Assembly: GCA_016935665.1 (NCBI GenBank)
Contig: JAFGQN010000122.1
Span: 1 to 40,057, forward strand
Source of the DNA: Deltaproteobacteria bacterium
Lineage (GTDB): Bacteria; Myxococcota_A; Polyangia; JAAYKL01
Direction of reading: 5' to 3'
DNA: 40,057 nucleotides
Shown here: positions 17,693-26,363 of the stretch, in pieces
Layout of the letters: each line of letters opens with the position of its first letter
Position numbering within the stretch: the stretch's first letter is position 1
Made by a program: the position numbers and the translations under genes
The notes under the pieces: generated by a model
Databases searched by the model: none
Seen by the model: only the letters and a program-made list of their open reading frames with translations
What the model was told of the DNA's origin: nothing

Positions 17693-18313
17693 TTAAAGCG
17701 CCATCGCCATCATTAAAAAACCGGAGAAAGCGGCATTGCTGGAGGTGAACGATGTATCCACCTCCTTTTTCATTTTGTTGATGGCTGCGCGATACCGTTT
17801 ATAAAACACAAAGTCCGGCCGGGGCGTGTACTGCAAGCCTTCCAGCTCCAGAACACGGATAATATTTTTAACGGTAGTGGGTTTGATAAACACACCTTTT
17901 TGGGGCGTGTAATACGCCTGCCATACAGAAAGCAGTGTCCATTTGGCCAGCTTACCGTAGTCGAGCACATCGAGAATCATATTAAATCCCACTTCTTCTT
18001 TCCCATGCAACAGTTGCAAAAGCCCACTGGTCAGCACCTCCCTGTGATCGTCCGACAACGAACGTACATAGTCGCGAAATTTTGGTTTTTCAAAAACAGA
18101 TACCATAGAGGATCGGGACACCAGTTGAATCATGCTGTCCAGAATCTTAGCATCTTTTGAAAAATTTTCTTTGGCAAACCGCTGTTTGGCAAACTCAATC
18201 ATCTGCGGCATTTTGTGTTTTTTTCCAATTTGCACCAGTTCCGGATTGCTAAAGCCACCGGGGTATACAGCCATGAATTTGGCTTCAAGGACCTTTAATG
18301 TTTGAACATTCAT
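17693..18313 (-). CDS. Conserved protein of unknown function, 206 residues
   Basis: Cytoplasmic, soluble, mostly helical. The ATG at 18313 is preferred over one four codons upstream because GGAG lies six bases before it. Strongly patterned stretches (VYPGGF, VSRSSMVSVFEKPKFRDYV, KPTTVKNIIR, SNAAFSGFLMMAM) remind me of a widely distributed uncharacterised family in many bacterial phyla, but I cannot assign a role. No metal motif or membrane segment is seen. It starts 29 bases after the stop of the membrane protein gene at 18343, so the two are likely co-transcribed. Confidence 0.78.
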   Translation of the reverse strand: MNVQTLKVLEAKFMAVYPGGFSNPELVQIGKKHKMPQMIEFAKQRFAKENFSKDAKILDSMIQLVSRSSMVSVFEKPKFRDYVRSLSDDHREVLTSGLLQLLHGKEEVGFNMILDVLDYGKLAKWTLLSVWQAYYTPQKGVFIKPTTVKNIIRVLELEGLQYTPRPDFVFYKRYRAAINKMKKEVDTSFTSSNAAFSGFLMMAMAL

Positions 18314-18342
18314 ACAACACTCCACTTCAGAGGATTTTTCTG

Positions 18343-18753
18343 TCAGGATTTTTCAAGCGCCATGCGCAAAGAACTCACGCTCAGCAGGGCGGCTACCAAA
18401 GACATGGATTTTTCAATCACCGTAGGGGCAGCGAGATTCCCTACAGTATTGAACAGAAAGTAGACAAACATGACCCACATGGCGAAGTGAGACACCCGTC
18501 GCAGTGGGGAGATGGGGAGATATCCCGCTTTTATGAGCGTGAAAAAAAGGCAGGCGGCGGTGATTACCAGCGCAATGGCCTCAAAGAGCACCAGCTGAAT
18601 CTGGGACGCCAGCCGTCCTCCCCATACAATTTTGGTGGGAATGACATCAAGCAGCCCGGCACCAACAATCAGTGCAAAGTGGAACATCAGCATTGCGATG
18701 TAAATAACAATGCATATGTGGGCGGCCCGTGTGAAGCTGAAAAAATTCGCCAT
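18343..18753 (-). CDS. Small integral membrane protein, four predicted TM helices
   Basis: 136 residues. The ATG at 18753 follows AGGAGA at good spacing; a start seven codons upstream is less likely. Four hydrophobic helices lie at about 11-34, 51-75, 86-103 and 108-128. A conserved-looking motif, PLRRVSHFAMWVMF plus FNTVGN, lies in the third/fourth helix region. Similar small proteins occur in diverse bacteria as uncharacterised membrane proteins. It is located in the inner membrane. It is followed at 29 bases by the 206-residue cytoplasmic protein, which may be its partner; this is inference from adjacency only. Confidence 0.75.
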   Translation of the reverse strand: MANFFSFTRAAHICIVIYIAMLMFHFALIVGAGLLDVIPTKIVWGGRLASQIQLVLFEAIALVITAACLFFTLIKAGYLPISPLRRVSHFAMWVMFVYFLFNTVGNLAAPTVIEKSMSLVAALLSVSSLRMALEKS

Positions 18754-18978
18754 AAGATACTCTCCTGCCAGCACTTACGAAAATGTACAATTTTTCGTGC
18801 CCCCAATACAACCATTAAGCCACAGACGGTACCCTGGATGCGAATTTAAAGGGAAAGAAATCTGTCATGGACATAATTATTTGACTGCACATAAATTGCA
18901 TGTTGGGTATGCGAGGCATAACAGGAGTATCAAGGGGAATTCAGGGTGAGGATGTGACGCGCAGAGGCGCGTTTATTG

Positions 18979-20097
18979 TCAGCGATTTCTCACACAACGG
19001 AATCCGACTAGATTACTGCCCACCCGCGGCCCTGCGCGATCGCGTGCTGTTATTCGCAGGGAACCGGCAGGCGAACTCCACGAACCACCTTTAATCACGT
19101 AATTGGTTCCACTCGCACTTCCTTTGGGATTCACAAACTGATAGGCGGTATTACAGTTGGGATATACAAACCCCGAACTGGCCTCGGTGGGGTTGCAGTA
19201 AAAATCCTCACGATACAAATCAAGCGTCCATTCCGCCACGTTGCCGGCCATGTCCTGTATGCCAAACGGCGAGTCTCCCACTACTGTCCCCACTTCCAGT
19301 ATGCGACTGTAGCATTGGTAATAGTTGGCCTTTGTGCAGGAGATATTGCCATCAAACGGATACAGTCGATAGGTCTCGTTTAGAGAGGTATAGTTGCCAC
19401 GCGCGGCTTTTTCAAATTGCGCTTCCGTGGGCAACGACACGTTTGTGCCCAACCAGTTACAGTAGGCCTTCGCCGCATCGAAGCACACTTCGGTCAACGG
19501 TTTGTTCTCATCCGCCGCCAGTGGAACGCCCTCGAACCATTTTGACAGATAAGGCGTGTTGCACGCACCGACGGCCAGTGTTCCTTCGGGCTCCCAAAGA
19601 GGATTGGCCTGTACAAACTCCCAAAAATGCAGATGCGTGACTTCGGTTTTCATCATATCGAACGCACTCAATGTCACCGGATGCAACGGAAGTTCGTCTG
19701 CCACACAACTGGCGCCGCCGGCATCGGGATTACACCCCAGCAGAGTGGTGCCGGCGGGAATAGCGCAAAAAGAAATGGCGCTTCCCGAAGGAGATGTCAC
19801 TGAAACTGCGCAGTTTTGCACCACCACATCAGTGCCCGTGTCCGAAATACTGTCCGAGTCGGCATTGGTATCGACAATGACCACATTGGAATCACTGCCC
19901 CATTCCGTCCCTGGCGCAAAGGTATCTGTGGTTCCGAAGGTACCGTCGCTGCCGTTGGCGACATCACTCACGCTGTCACTTTCCCTCCCGTCGGTTCCCG
20001 GCGTATCCGACACCTTAAAATCATCCACATAAACAGAACAGCCGAAAGCTCCCAAAAGCAAAATGACAAAAATCAGCAGTATCCCTGACGTCTGCAT
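18979..20097 (-). CDS. FGE-sulfatase (SUMF1-fold) lipoprotein, second copy type
   Basis: 372 residues. ATG at 20097, with GGGGGAG seven bases upstream; earlier TTG/GTG codons are possible. The lipobox is GAFGC (Cys near 20). A Ser/Asp/Thr/Gly-rich linker follows to about residue 95. The FGE-sulfatase domain shows IPAGTTLLG, MKTEVTHLHF, LPTEAQFEKAARG, GIQDMAGNVAEWTLD and VIKGGSWS ... VGFRCVR. The copper-site cysteines of true formylglycine-generating enzyme are absent after KGGSW, so it is likely a non-enzymatic or differently acting member. Its ATG overlaps the stop of the TPR gene (TGATG), which implies translational coupling. A GC hairpin (ACGCGC/GCGCGT) lies just after the stop, without a T run. 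Confidence 0.86.
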   Translation of the reverse strand: MQTSGILLIFVILLLGAFGCSVYVDDFKVSDTPGTDGRESDSVSDVANGSDGTFGTTDTFAPGTEWGSDSNVVIVDTNADSDSISDTGTDVVVQNCAVSVTSPSGSAISFCAIPAGTTLLGCNPDAGGASCVADELPLHPVTLSAFDMMKTEVTHLHFWEFVQANPLWEPEGTLAVGACNTPYLSKWFEGVPLAADENKPLTEVCFDAAKAYCNWLGTNVSLPTEAQFEKAARGNYTSLNETYRLYPFDGNISCTKANYYQCYSRILEVGTVVGDSPFGIQDMAGNVAEWTLDLYREDFYCNPTEASSGFVYPNCNTAYQFVNPKGSASGTNYVIKGGSWSSPAGSLRITARDRAGPRVGSNLVGFRCVRNR

Positions 20098-21146
20098 CAC
20101 CAATCTCCCCCGATTCGATGCGATGCGCCAGATAAAAAGTCGTCATCAGCGGGTCGCGTTCTATTTGGCTGCTGTTCGCTTGCCACACGCCGCTTTTTTC
20201 TCACAATGAAAAGCGAAATGGCGGTGGCGGTGAAAACAGACGTGGCAATAAACATGATATCGGCGCCGACCGCCAAACGGGGCAATTTGTCCACATCATC
20301 CTGTCGCTCGGACCCACATACGTTGTCGTCGCATGCGCCTTTCAATTCCGAGTTGAGGCTGCTGGTCTTCAGTGCCAATACACTGCCGGTTGACAGAGTG
20401 GCCACGGCCAGCCCACTCACAATCCAGGGCGCAACTTTCAGGAATCCCGATTCCGCAGCAGGCGCCGGCTGTTTCACGGACACCGCCAGGTCGTATTCCC
20501 GCATACTGGTGTCGCTCATCACATCCCAGACGGATTCGGGCTCCGGTCCTCCGCCCAGCTCATCCTGGGTGCGACACTGGTCAATGCGCTTTTTACCTGG
20601 CACAATCTTCACCATTTTGCGACATATCACCTCGCCATGAAAATGGAGCGTCAACGCATGCGGTCCAGCCTCCAGACGCACCGGCGCATTCATTGGCAAA
20701 AAGCTCACATGTTCATCGTCAATGCGGCATTCGGCCCCGGTCTTGCCCATCACAACGATTTCCCCAACCACGTTGCGCAACTTGCGTATTTCCAGCAACA
20801 CTTCGCTTCGTCGGGACGCATCAATCTCCCCCTGACCATCAGACAGATATTTTTCGAATGCCTCCAACGCCAGATGGGGTTTGCTAAGCTCTAGCTGTGT
20901 CTGCGCTATATTGAACTGAATTCGGTAGGAAGGGCGTAATCGGTACGCTTCTTCGAAAAACTGAAGGGCCCGGCCAAACTCCATATTCTGATAGGCTTCG
21001 GTTCCCGTGGCAAATGCCTGGCGAGCGTCGGTTACCCTGGCATCGTCATCCGCTCCCGCGACAGTCGGCGTACGCAAAAGCACCGTTGCAAACACCAGCC
21101 AGCTACCACAAAATGCACCTTGTTTAGATGGACCCTGCAAACACAT
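20097..21146 (-). CDS. TPR membrane protein with PEGA-like segment
   Basis: 349 residues. An N-terminal hydrophobic signal (about 10-31, ending near VAGA) sends it to the periplasm. Residues about 40-115 hold TPR-like helices (AYQNMEFGRALQFFEEAYRL, FNIAQTQLELSKPHLALEAF). About 125-195 is a beta-rich segment typical of PEGA-like carriers (GAECRIDDEH, RLEAGPHALTLHF). Two further hydrophobic segments, about 235-255 and 290-312, are followed by a basic stretch RKKRR and a hydrophilic tail, so it is membrane-anchored. Its 5' end overlaps the HD-GYP gene by 23 bases and its stop overlaps the FGE-fold gene start. Such TPR/PEGA proteins are common in Myxococcota; the role is unknown, perhaps envelope scaffolding. 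Confidence 0.75.
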   Translation of the reverse strand: MCLQGPSKQGAFCGSWLVFATVLLRTPTVAGADDDARVTDARQAFATGTEAYQNMEFGRALQFFEEAYRLRPSYRIQFNIAQTQLELSKPHLALEAFEKYLSDGQGEIDASRRSEVLLEIRKLRNVVGEIVVMGKTGAECRIDDEHVSFLPMNAPVRLEAGPHALTLHFHGEVICRKMVKIVPGKKRIDQCRTQDELGGGPEPESVWDVMSDTSMREYDLAVSVKQPAPAAESGFLKVAPWIVSGLAVATLSTGSVLALKTSSLNSELKGACDDNVCGSERQDDVDKLPRLAVGADIMFIATSVFTATAISLFIVRKKRRVASEQQPNRTRPADDDFLSGASHRIGGDW

Positions 21147-22266
21147 CTTCTTCAGCCCGTTTCCGCAGGATGAACAACTCTTCTTTGGGAATCCTGTCCC
21201 ACGCGCCTACCACATCCGGATCAAACTGCGTGCCTTGACACTTATGAATTTCCTCAATGGCAACCTCATGGGGAAGCCCCTTTCGATACGGTCTGTCCGA
21301 GGTCATGGCATCATATGTGTCAATAATGGCAAAAATCCGGGCGCCAAGAATAATTTCCTTGCCCTTGAGACGCTGAGGATACCCGTTGCCGTCAAACCGT
21401 TCATGATGCTGGTGAACCACATGGCGGGCATTGCCCAAAAACGGAATATTCTCCAGAATTTTGTACCCGAATTCCGCATGTTTGCGCATTTCGACCCATT
21501 CTTCTTCGGTCAACTTGCCCGGCTTGAGCAAAATCGTGTCCGAGACACCGATTTTCCCAATGTCATGAAGCAATGCCCCCCGTTGAATGTCGATAGCTTC
21601 CGTGTGGGTGACCTCGAGCTCCTCCGCCAGTCGGCGAGCGTACAACGCCACGCGGCGGGAATGGCCCTGAGTCTCGGTATCCCGAAGATCCAGCGCCGCA
21701 TTCAAGCCCGTCAGCAGGCTTGCCGTGCGGCTTTGGACCGTGATTTCCAGCGTGTCCACAAGGGTGCGCAGGTCGTTGGCCTGATTGCTCAACAACTTCG
21801 AAAGATTGGCGTTTTCGTATTGCAATGAAAACAGGTCACACGCCCGGTGCACAATCTGACGCAGCTCGGAGGGTTCCCAGGGCAATACCACATAATTGAA
21901 CAACCCGACCCGGTTAATGGCTTCCATGGTGGCATCCATATCGGACTTGCCCGAAACAAGCACCCGCTTGGTATTGGGCGACATCTGCTTCACCAGTTCC
22001 AGAAACCCCACGCCATCCAGTTCGTCGATTTCATCAATGGCGATAACGATGGCGTACGTAAACGAGTTCATCTTCTGCAGCGCCTCAGACGACGATTCTG
22101 CGAACGCCACTTCGATTTCCAGGCTGGACATGGATCGCTTAAAAGACCGATTCAATATATTTTGTGGGCAGACAAACAACACCTTTGGTTCAATGGAAAG
22201 TCCCAGCAGCGCGAGCACGGAGCTGGCATTCGCCTTGATGTCGGAATGTATCTGATATTGCGTCAT
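21124..22266 (-). CDS. HD-GYP protein with degenerate receiver domain
   Basis: 380 residues. ATG with GAGGA five bases upstream. Residues about 27-145 have the receiver fold pattern, but the acidic pair is replaced by CPQN, the phospho-acceptor region reads AIDEIDELDG with unclear alignment, and the conserved Lys before Pro-Trp is Leu (VVLPW). So it is probably not phosphorylated in the usual way. A coiled segment (150-185) leads to the HD-GYP domain: H202, H234-D235 in LLHDIGKIG, HxxHxHH at 282-288 and GYP at 295-297. HD-GYP domains hydrolyse cyclic di-GMP to GMP with a metal centre. The GGDEF-EAL gene lies two genes upstream. It overlaps the TPR gene downstream by 23 bases. Confidence 0.88.
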   Translation of the reverse strand: MTQYQIHSDIKANASSVLALLGLSIEPKVLFVCPQNILNRSFKRSMSSLEIEVAFAESSSEALQKMNSFTYAIVIAIDEIDELDGVGFLELVKQMSPNTKRVLVSGKSDMDATMEAINRVGLFNYVVLPWEPSELRQIVHRACDLFSLQYENANLSKLLSNQANDLRTLVDTLEITVQSRTASLLTGLNAALDLRDTETQGHSRRVALYARRLAEELEVTHTEAIDIQRGALLHDIGKIGVSDTILLKPGKLTEEEWVEMRKHAEFGYKILENIPFLGNARHVVHQHHERFDGNGYPQRLKGKEIILGARIFAIIDTYDAMTSDRPYRKGLPHEVAIEEIHKCQGTQFDPDVVGAWDRIPKEELFILRKRAEEDVFAGSI

Positions 22267-22358
22267 TTTTCCTCAGAGACCGGCACTAAATCAGGCAACG
22301 GTTACCTGGTAGAACGGATTCAAATCGAAATGATTAAGAGGCCAAAACGCAATGAACG

Positions 22359-23486
22359 CTATTTCCCCAGGCGAAGCAGGCGGGCCAGTGCGCCGGTCTT
22401 AACGGTAATGGCGCTGTGGGGACACATTTCCTGGCAGCAGAAGCATGAAATGCATTTTTGCAGGTCAATCACTATTCTTCCTTCCGATACGTCCATGGCA
22501 TTCGCGGCGCAGTGATGCGTACACTCCATACAAAGAGTACATCGCTGATGATTCAGATGGGGCAGCGTTTTCATCAGATTTTCCAGCACGGGCGTCAGCC
22601 AGTTGGGCCCCACCAGTCGCGCGGGCGATGTTTCCTGAGCCAGTTTCCATGGCGGGGACGGCTGCAATGAGGCAATGGGAGGCCCAACCACTTCGATATC
22701 TTTTTCAGCCGGAAGAACTCCCATATCCATCGCTGCGCGAATCGTGTAAACCTTTTCAGGCTTCAGTTTCCAGATTTTACACAGAATGTAATCCAGGGCG
22801 TGGGCATTTTCGCTGGCCATCACAATTCCAAGGGGCCGTGGCGTGCCGGAACCAGGCCCATTTCCCTCCATACCAATGACCCCATCCAGAATATTCAAAC
22901 GGGGAGAAAGAGTTTCACAGATATGCACCAGCAGTCGGGCAAACTGCTGTGGATCTCTGCCAATACGATAATGCCACTGGGGTTTCTCCAGTCCCAAAAC
23001 ACCGCCGAACATGTTTTTGGCAGCTGCGGTGACAATCATCTGGCCGTGGGTTTTGGCTTTGGCGATATTAATTACCGGATGCTGCAACATCAATTTGGAA
23101 AGCCGTAATTTCCACTGTCCCGATTCTCTGGACGACACCCACTGTGCCTCATCGGGATTCACTATTTTGAGTGCGCCTTCCGATTTCAATCCCATTTTGG
23201 CCGTCACCTGGACGGCATTCCCAATACCGGAACTGTCAGTGACCAGCACCTGCGACGCGCCGGCCTGTTGCACCAGACGTCCTGCCGTCCGAATGATTTC
23301 CGGATGAGTGCAGGTGGCCCGACTCACGGGCCTTGGCGCCAGAAGATTCGGTTTAAGAACAACGGTATCATTTCCCTGTACAAATGGCGCCATGCCGCCC
23401 AGCGGCGCCATCAACGCATCCATGGCGTGGGCGACCCGTGCGGAGTCGTAATCGGACAACAATTGAATCGATACTTTTACAGACAT
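22359..23486 (-). CDS. DUF362 protein with two 4Fe-4S ferredoxin motifs
   Basis: 375 residues. The ATG at 23486 is chosen; the frame runs back to a TTG eight codons earlier, and neither has a clear ribosome site. Most of the protein (about 1-290) matches the DUF362 pattern: VVLKPNLL, VTDSSGIG, NIAKAKTHGQ and KNMFGGVLG. The C-terminal 60 residues carry two complete cluster-binding motifs, C-x2-C-x2-C-x3-C (RCTLCMECTHHC, CISCFCCQEMCP). It is cytoplasmic and likely transfers electrons or binds clusters for an unknown reaction. It lies between the GGDEF-EAL gene (84-base gap) and the HD-GYP gene (92-base gap), so it may be co-transcribed with them. Confidence 0.87.
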   Translation of the reverse strand: MSVKVSIQLLSDYDSARVAHAMDALMAPLGGMAPFVQGNDTVVLKPNLLAPRPVSRATCTHPEIIRTAGRLVQQAGASQVLVTDSSGIGNAVQVTAKMGLKSEGALKIVNPDEAQWVSSRESGQWKLRLSKLMLQHPVINIAKAKTHGQMIVTAAAKNMFGGVLGLEKPQWHYRIGRDPQQFARLLVHICETLSPRLNILDGVIGMEGNGPGSGTPRPLGIVMASENAHALDYILCKIWKLKPEKVYTIRAAMDMGVLPAEKDIEVVGPPIASLQPSPPWKLAQETSPARLVGPNWLTPVLENLMKTLPHLNHQRCTLCMECTHHCAANAMDVSEGRIVIDLQKCISCFCCQEMCPHSAITVKTGALARLLRLGK

Positions 23487-23570
23487 ACTTGCACACACAT
23501 TCGGGTTCAATCGGGTCAGCGGGTACTGAAGCGGGTTAACTCCAATATTAGCGGTGATGTTGTCAATAGT

Positions 23571-25721
23571 CTATTGAGGTATTTTGATGCGCTTAATGGG
23601 CGGCGACTCGCTTTTTACACGCGCTCCCGCTTTTAACAGAAGAGTTGCATTGTGAACCGGCATGGGTTTGCCATACAGAAAGCCCTGGACCTCGTCACAT
23701 TGCTGCAAACGTAAAAACATGGCCTGCCGTTCATCTTCCACACCTTCAGCCACCACTTTCATCCCCAGTGATTTGGCCATGTTAATGACCGTTGTTGCAA
23801 TTGCCGCATCGTCCTGACTTTCAGGCAAACCTTTAATAAATGATCGATCCAGTTTTAAGGTATCGATGGGAAACCGCTTGAGATAACTCATGGAGGAATA
23901 TCCGGTTCCGAAGTCATCCAGCGCGATGCGAATGCCGTGTTCCCGCAACCGGGACATCATTTCAAACGCGCGCTCCGGATGTTCGGCGGCCGTCCCTTCG
24001 GTAATCTCGATAAACAACCGGGAGGGGTCGGCGCCGGCATCCACGATGGCCCGCATAATGTCCGATACCAGATGATCAATTTGAAACTGATGGGCCGACA
24101 GGTTTACCGAAACCCATGCCAACGGGTAATTGGCGGCTTTCCATTCGGCGAGTTGTTTGCAGACAATTTTGATAATATGGGCCCCCAGTGCATATATAAG
24201 GCCGGTTTCCTCTGCCACCGGAATAAAATGTCCCGGTGGAAGCAGACCTTTTTCGGGGTGCTGCCAGCGCGCCAGTGCTTCGAAACCGCGAACACGCAAA
24301 TCGTTCAGTCCCAAAACCGGCTGGTAGTACACCACCACATCGCCTGAATCAATGGCCTGGCGCAACTCGTTGTGCACCTGGAGGCGCGCCAACGCGTTGA
24401 GATGCATCTCCTTATCAAATACTTCAGTGTGATTGGTCCCCTGTCGCTTGGCGCGATACACCGCGGCGCTGGCATTATGCAACAGGCCTTCCGGGGTCTG
24501 GTTCAGCGAATTTCCCATGGCGATACCAATGCTCACTGTGAGGGAAATCCGGTTTTCATTCACGCGAAATGGTTCAGAGATCAACTGATTGATACAGGTG
24601 GCCAGTTCCATCACTTTGGAAACACTGTTAATTTCCTCCAAAATAACAGCGAACTCATCGCCACCAAGGCGTGCCACCACCTTGTCGTGACCACGCCAGT
24701 TTCGAAGGCGCAGGCCAATCTCACGCAGCACATCATTGCCCGCCTGAAAACCGAGGCTTTCGATAACGGTTTTGAAACGGTCCAAATCAATCAGCAGGAG
24801 CGCAAACGAGTAGTCGTCCCGACGTTTTATCACCGACAATTCGCTTTTCAGGATACTAAGCAGGTTGGTCCGGTTGGGTAAATCGGTCAGCTCATCGTAC
24901 ATGGCATCATGGGCCAACTGGGTTTCGATGCGCTTTTGCTCCGAAATATCGACACCGAATAAAAATACACGATCCGACTCTTCCATATAGTGATAAGTCC
25001 AGCTAAACGCGCTGTTGCCCACCTCCCCCTTGACACTCTCGGGCGTGTGCAGGCGCATGGCGGAACGGACATACTCCAGATGATTTGATGGAAGTAATTC
25101 ATCCTGGTCAACACTGTGTTGCCAAAGTATTTTTTTTACGGCCGGATTGGCGTACACCACTTCCCCTTCCGGATCACACTCAATGATGGGATTGGGACTT
25201 TCGTGTACCAGCAGTGCCATCCCTTCTTTCTGGCGCAGATTTACCATTCTTGAAAAATTCTTCGCCAGAATATCGGAAATCCCCTGCAGCACCTTCAGCT
25301 GTCCGTCGTTGAGCATGCCATCGGCGCTCAGAGAAATCGCCATCAACGCCACAGTGATGTTCCCTTTTCGCAAAGGAACAATATGCAGTCCCGACTCGCC
25401 ATCACAGCCACAGTCGTTAGAACAGTTTTCCCTGTTCATCACGGTGGTTTCGCCGCTTCGAGCCGCCACAAAGAAAAGGCAATCTGGATTTTTCAGATTG
25501 CGATAATCGGCAATCTGGTCGGGACTGCACCCCACGCAGGCCAATGGCTGCAAATGACGCTTCTGAGAATGAACCAGAAAAAAACTGCAGATGGGTTTAT
25601 TGCAAAACTGTGGGATAGATACGATGTAAGCAGCTGCTTTTTCGGAGAACTTTTCAACCGAGTCGTCTTCCAGGGTCAGCAACAGCAACTCTCGGGATAT
25701 TTCGCTCAAGTCGAACGACAA
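23571..25721 (-). CDS. Cys-rich sensor-PAS-GGDEF-EAL cyclic-di-GMP enzyme
   Basis: 716 residues. The start is TTG with a near-perfect AAGGAGGAG eight bases upstream; no ATG fits as well. Residues 10-165 are GAF-like and hold at least eight cysteines (40, 45, 62, 65, 81, 100, 104, 106), unusual and suggestive of metal or redox sensing. A PAS domain (about 168-265) follows. The GGDEF motif at 353-357 is intact; the upstream RGHD is one residue too far for a canonical inhibitory site. The EAL domain (about 450-700) keeps EAL 481-483, NLSAHQF, EITE, DDFGTGYSS, KLDRSF, VAEGVE and QGFLYGKPM. So synthesis and hydrolysis of cyclic di-GMP are both possible. No membrane segment is seen. It is 84 bases upstream of the DUF362 ferredoxin-like gene. 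Confidence 0.9.
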   Translation of the reverse strand: MSFDLSEISRELLLLTLEDDSVEKFSEKAAAYIVSIPQFCNKPICSFFLVHSQKRHLQPLACVGCSPDQIADYRNLKNPDCLFFVAARSGETTVMNRENCSNDCGCDGESGLHIVPLRKGNITVALMAISLSADGMLNDGQLKVLQGISDILAKNFSRMVNLRQKEGMALLVHESPNPIIECDPEGEVVYANPAVKKILWQHSVDQDELLPSNHLEYVRSAMRLHTPESVKGEVGNSAFSWTYHYMEESDRVFLFGVDISEQKRIETQLAHDAMYDELTDLPNRTNLLSILKSELSVIKRRDDYSFALLLIDLDRFKTVIESLGFQAGNDVLREIGLRLRNWRGHDKVVARLGGDEFAVILEEINSVSKVMELATCINQLISEPFRVNENRISLTVSIGIAMGNSLNQTPEGLLHNASAAVYRAKRQGTNHTEVFDKEMHLNALARLQVHNELRQAIDSGDVVVYYQPVLGLNDLRVRGFEALARWQHPEKGLLPPGHFIPVAEETGLIYALGAHIIKIVCKQLAEWKAANYPLAWVSVNLSAHQFQIDHLVSDIMRAIVDAGADPSRLFIEITEGTAAEHPERAFEMMSRLREHGIRIALDDFGTGYSSMSYLKRFPIDTLKLDRSFIKGLPESQDDAAIATTVINMAKSLGMKVVAEGVEDERQAMFLRLQQCDEVQGFLYGKPMPVHNATLLLKAGARVKSESPPIKRIKIPQ

Positions 25722-25781
25722 ATTTTCTCCTCCTTACATAATCCGGTTCCGCAGATAAACGCGTTCTCACCCGCATTGGAA

Positions 25782-25810
25782 TTCATACCAGATAAATCGT
25801 TACTAGTAAA
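25782..25810 (-). promoter_or_regulatory. Possible promoter for the GGDEF-EAL gene
   Basis: On the minus strand TTTACT is followed after 17 bases by TATGAA, with TG one base before it (extended -10). Each hexamer matches the sigma-70 consensus at four of six positions. It lies in the 126-base gap before the GGDEF-EAL gene, about 60 bases from the start. Weak, by-eye call. Confidence 0.3.
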
Positions 25811-25847
25811 GGAGGGGGCTGGAATTCCACTTCAGGCACGAAACTGT

Positions 25848-26363
25848 TTACTCTGTTTGGAAGGTCAGAACAAACAACGAAATCTGTTGCGCCAACGCGT
25901 CTGTCAAAAGCTGTTTCGCCCGATCGTTGAGAACGGCCGTGTCGGCGCTGGCGGCAGAAACCTCGGCAACTTCGGAAACGGAAAACACTTCCGGCGCTGC
26001 AAAATCCGTATCATTAACGCCTCTTCCACGTACTGTGGCATGCATGCGCCAATTTTGACCGGCAGGCGACTCTCGATTACTTTCCAAAAAAATGGCATTG
26101 GTTTCAACGGAGATGGAAAAAACCCGAATATCCAGCACTAATGAGGCATCGCTGGTATCCCTTGCCAGCCGTATCCCTTTTTGCGCCAGATGCGCCCGCA
26201 ATGCAATCAACAGTGACGAGCCCACATTGCGATACGCTGTCTGGTTATCCATTCGGCTGATGTAAACGGCCTCAATAGTGCTCGACTGGGGTTTCAGGAG
26301 CGGACGATAACCACATCCCGAAATCAACAGCACAAAGGCCATGCAAAGAACGATTCGAGTCAT
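25848..26363 (-). CDS. LptE-like (LPS-assembly) lipoprotein
   Basis: 171 residues. The signal peptide ends LISGCGYRP (Cys17), typical of LptE, whose mature end often begins Cys-Gly-Tyr. The mature protein has the family layout: IEAVYISRMDNQTAYRNVGSSLLIALRAHLAQKG, then ASLVLDIRVFSI, ending in helices with DRAKQLLTDALAQQ. LptE sits in the outer membrane and plugs LptD, the lipopolysaccharide export barrel. lptD is not in this window. It could instead be a related DUF4136-like lipoprotein. The ATG overlaps the ankyrin gene's stop by four bases (ATGA), so the two are translationally coupled, which is an odd setting for lptE. Confidence 0.65.
   Translation of the reverse strand: MTRIVLCMAFVLLISGCGYRPLLKPQSSTIEAVYISRMDNQTAYRNVGSSLLIALRAHLAQKGIRLARDTSDASLVLDIRVFSISVETNAIFLESNRESPAGQNWRMHATVRGRGVNDTDFAAPEVFSVSEVAEVSAASADTAVLNDRAKQLLTDALAQQISLFVLTFQTE

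Noticed and set aside
18957-18972. GC hairpin ACGCGC/GCGCGT as terminator of the second FGE-fold gene
   Set aside because: Well formed and well placed, but no T run follows on the minus strand, so an intrinsic terminator is not supported.
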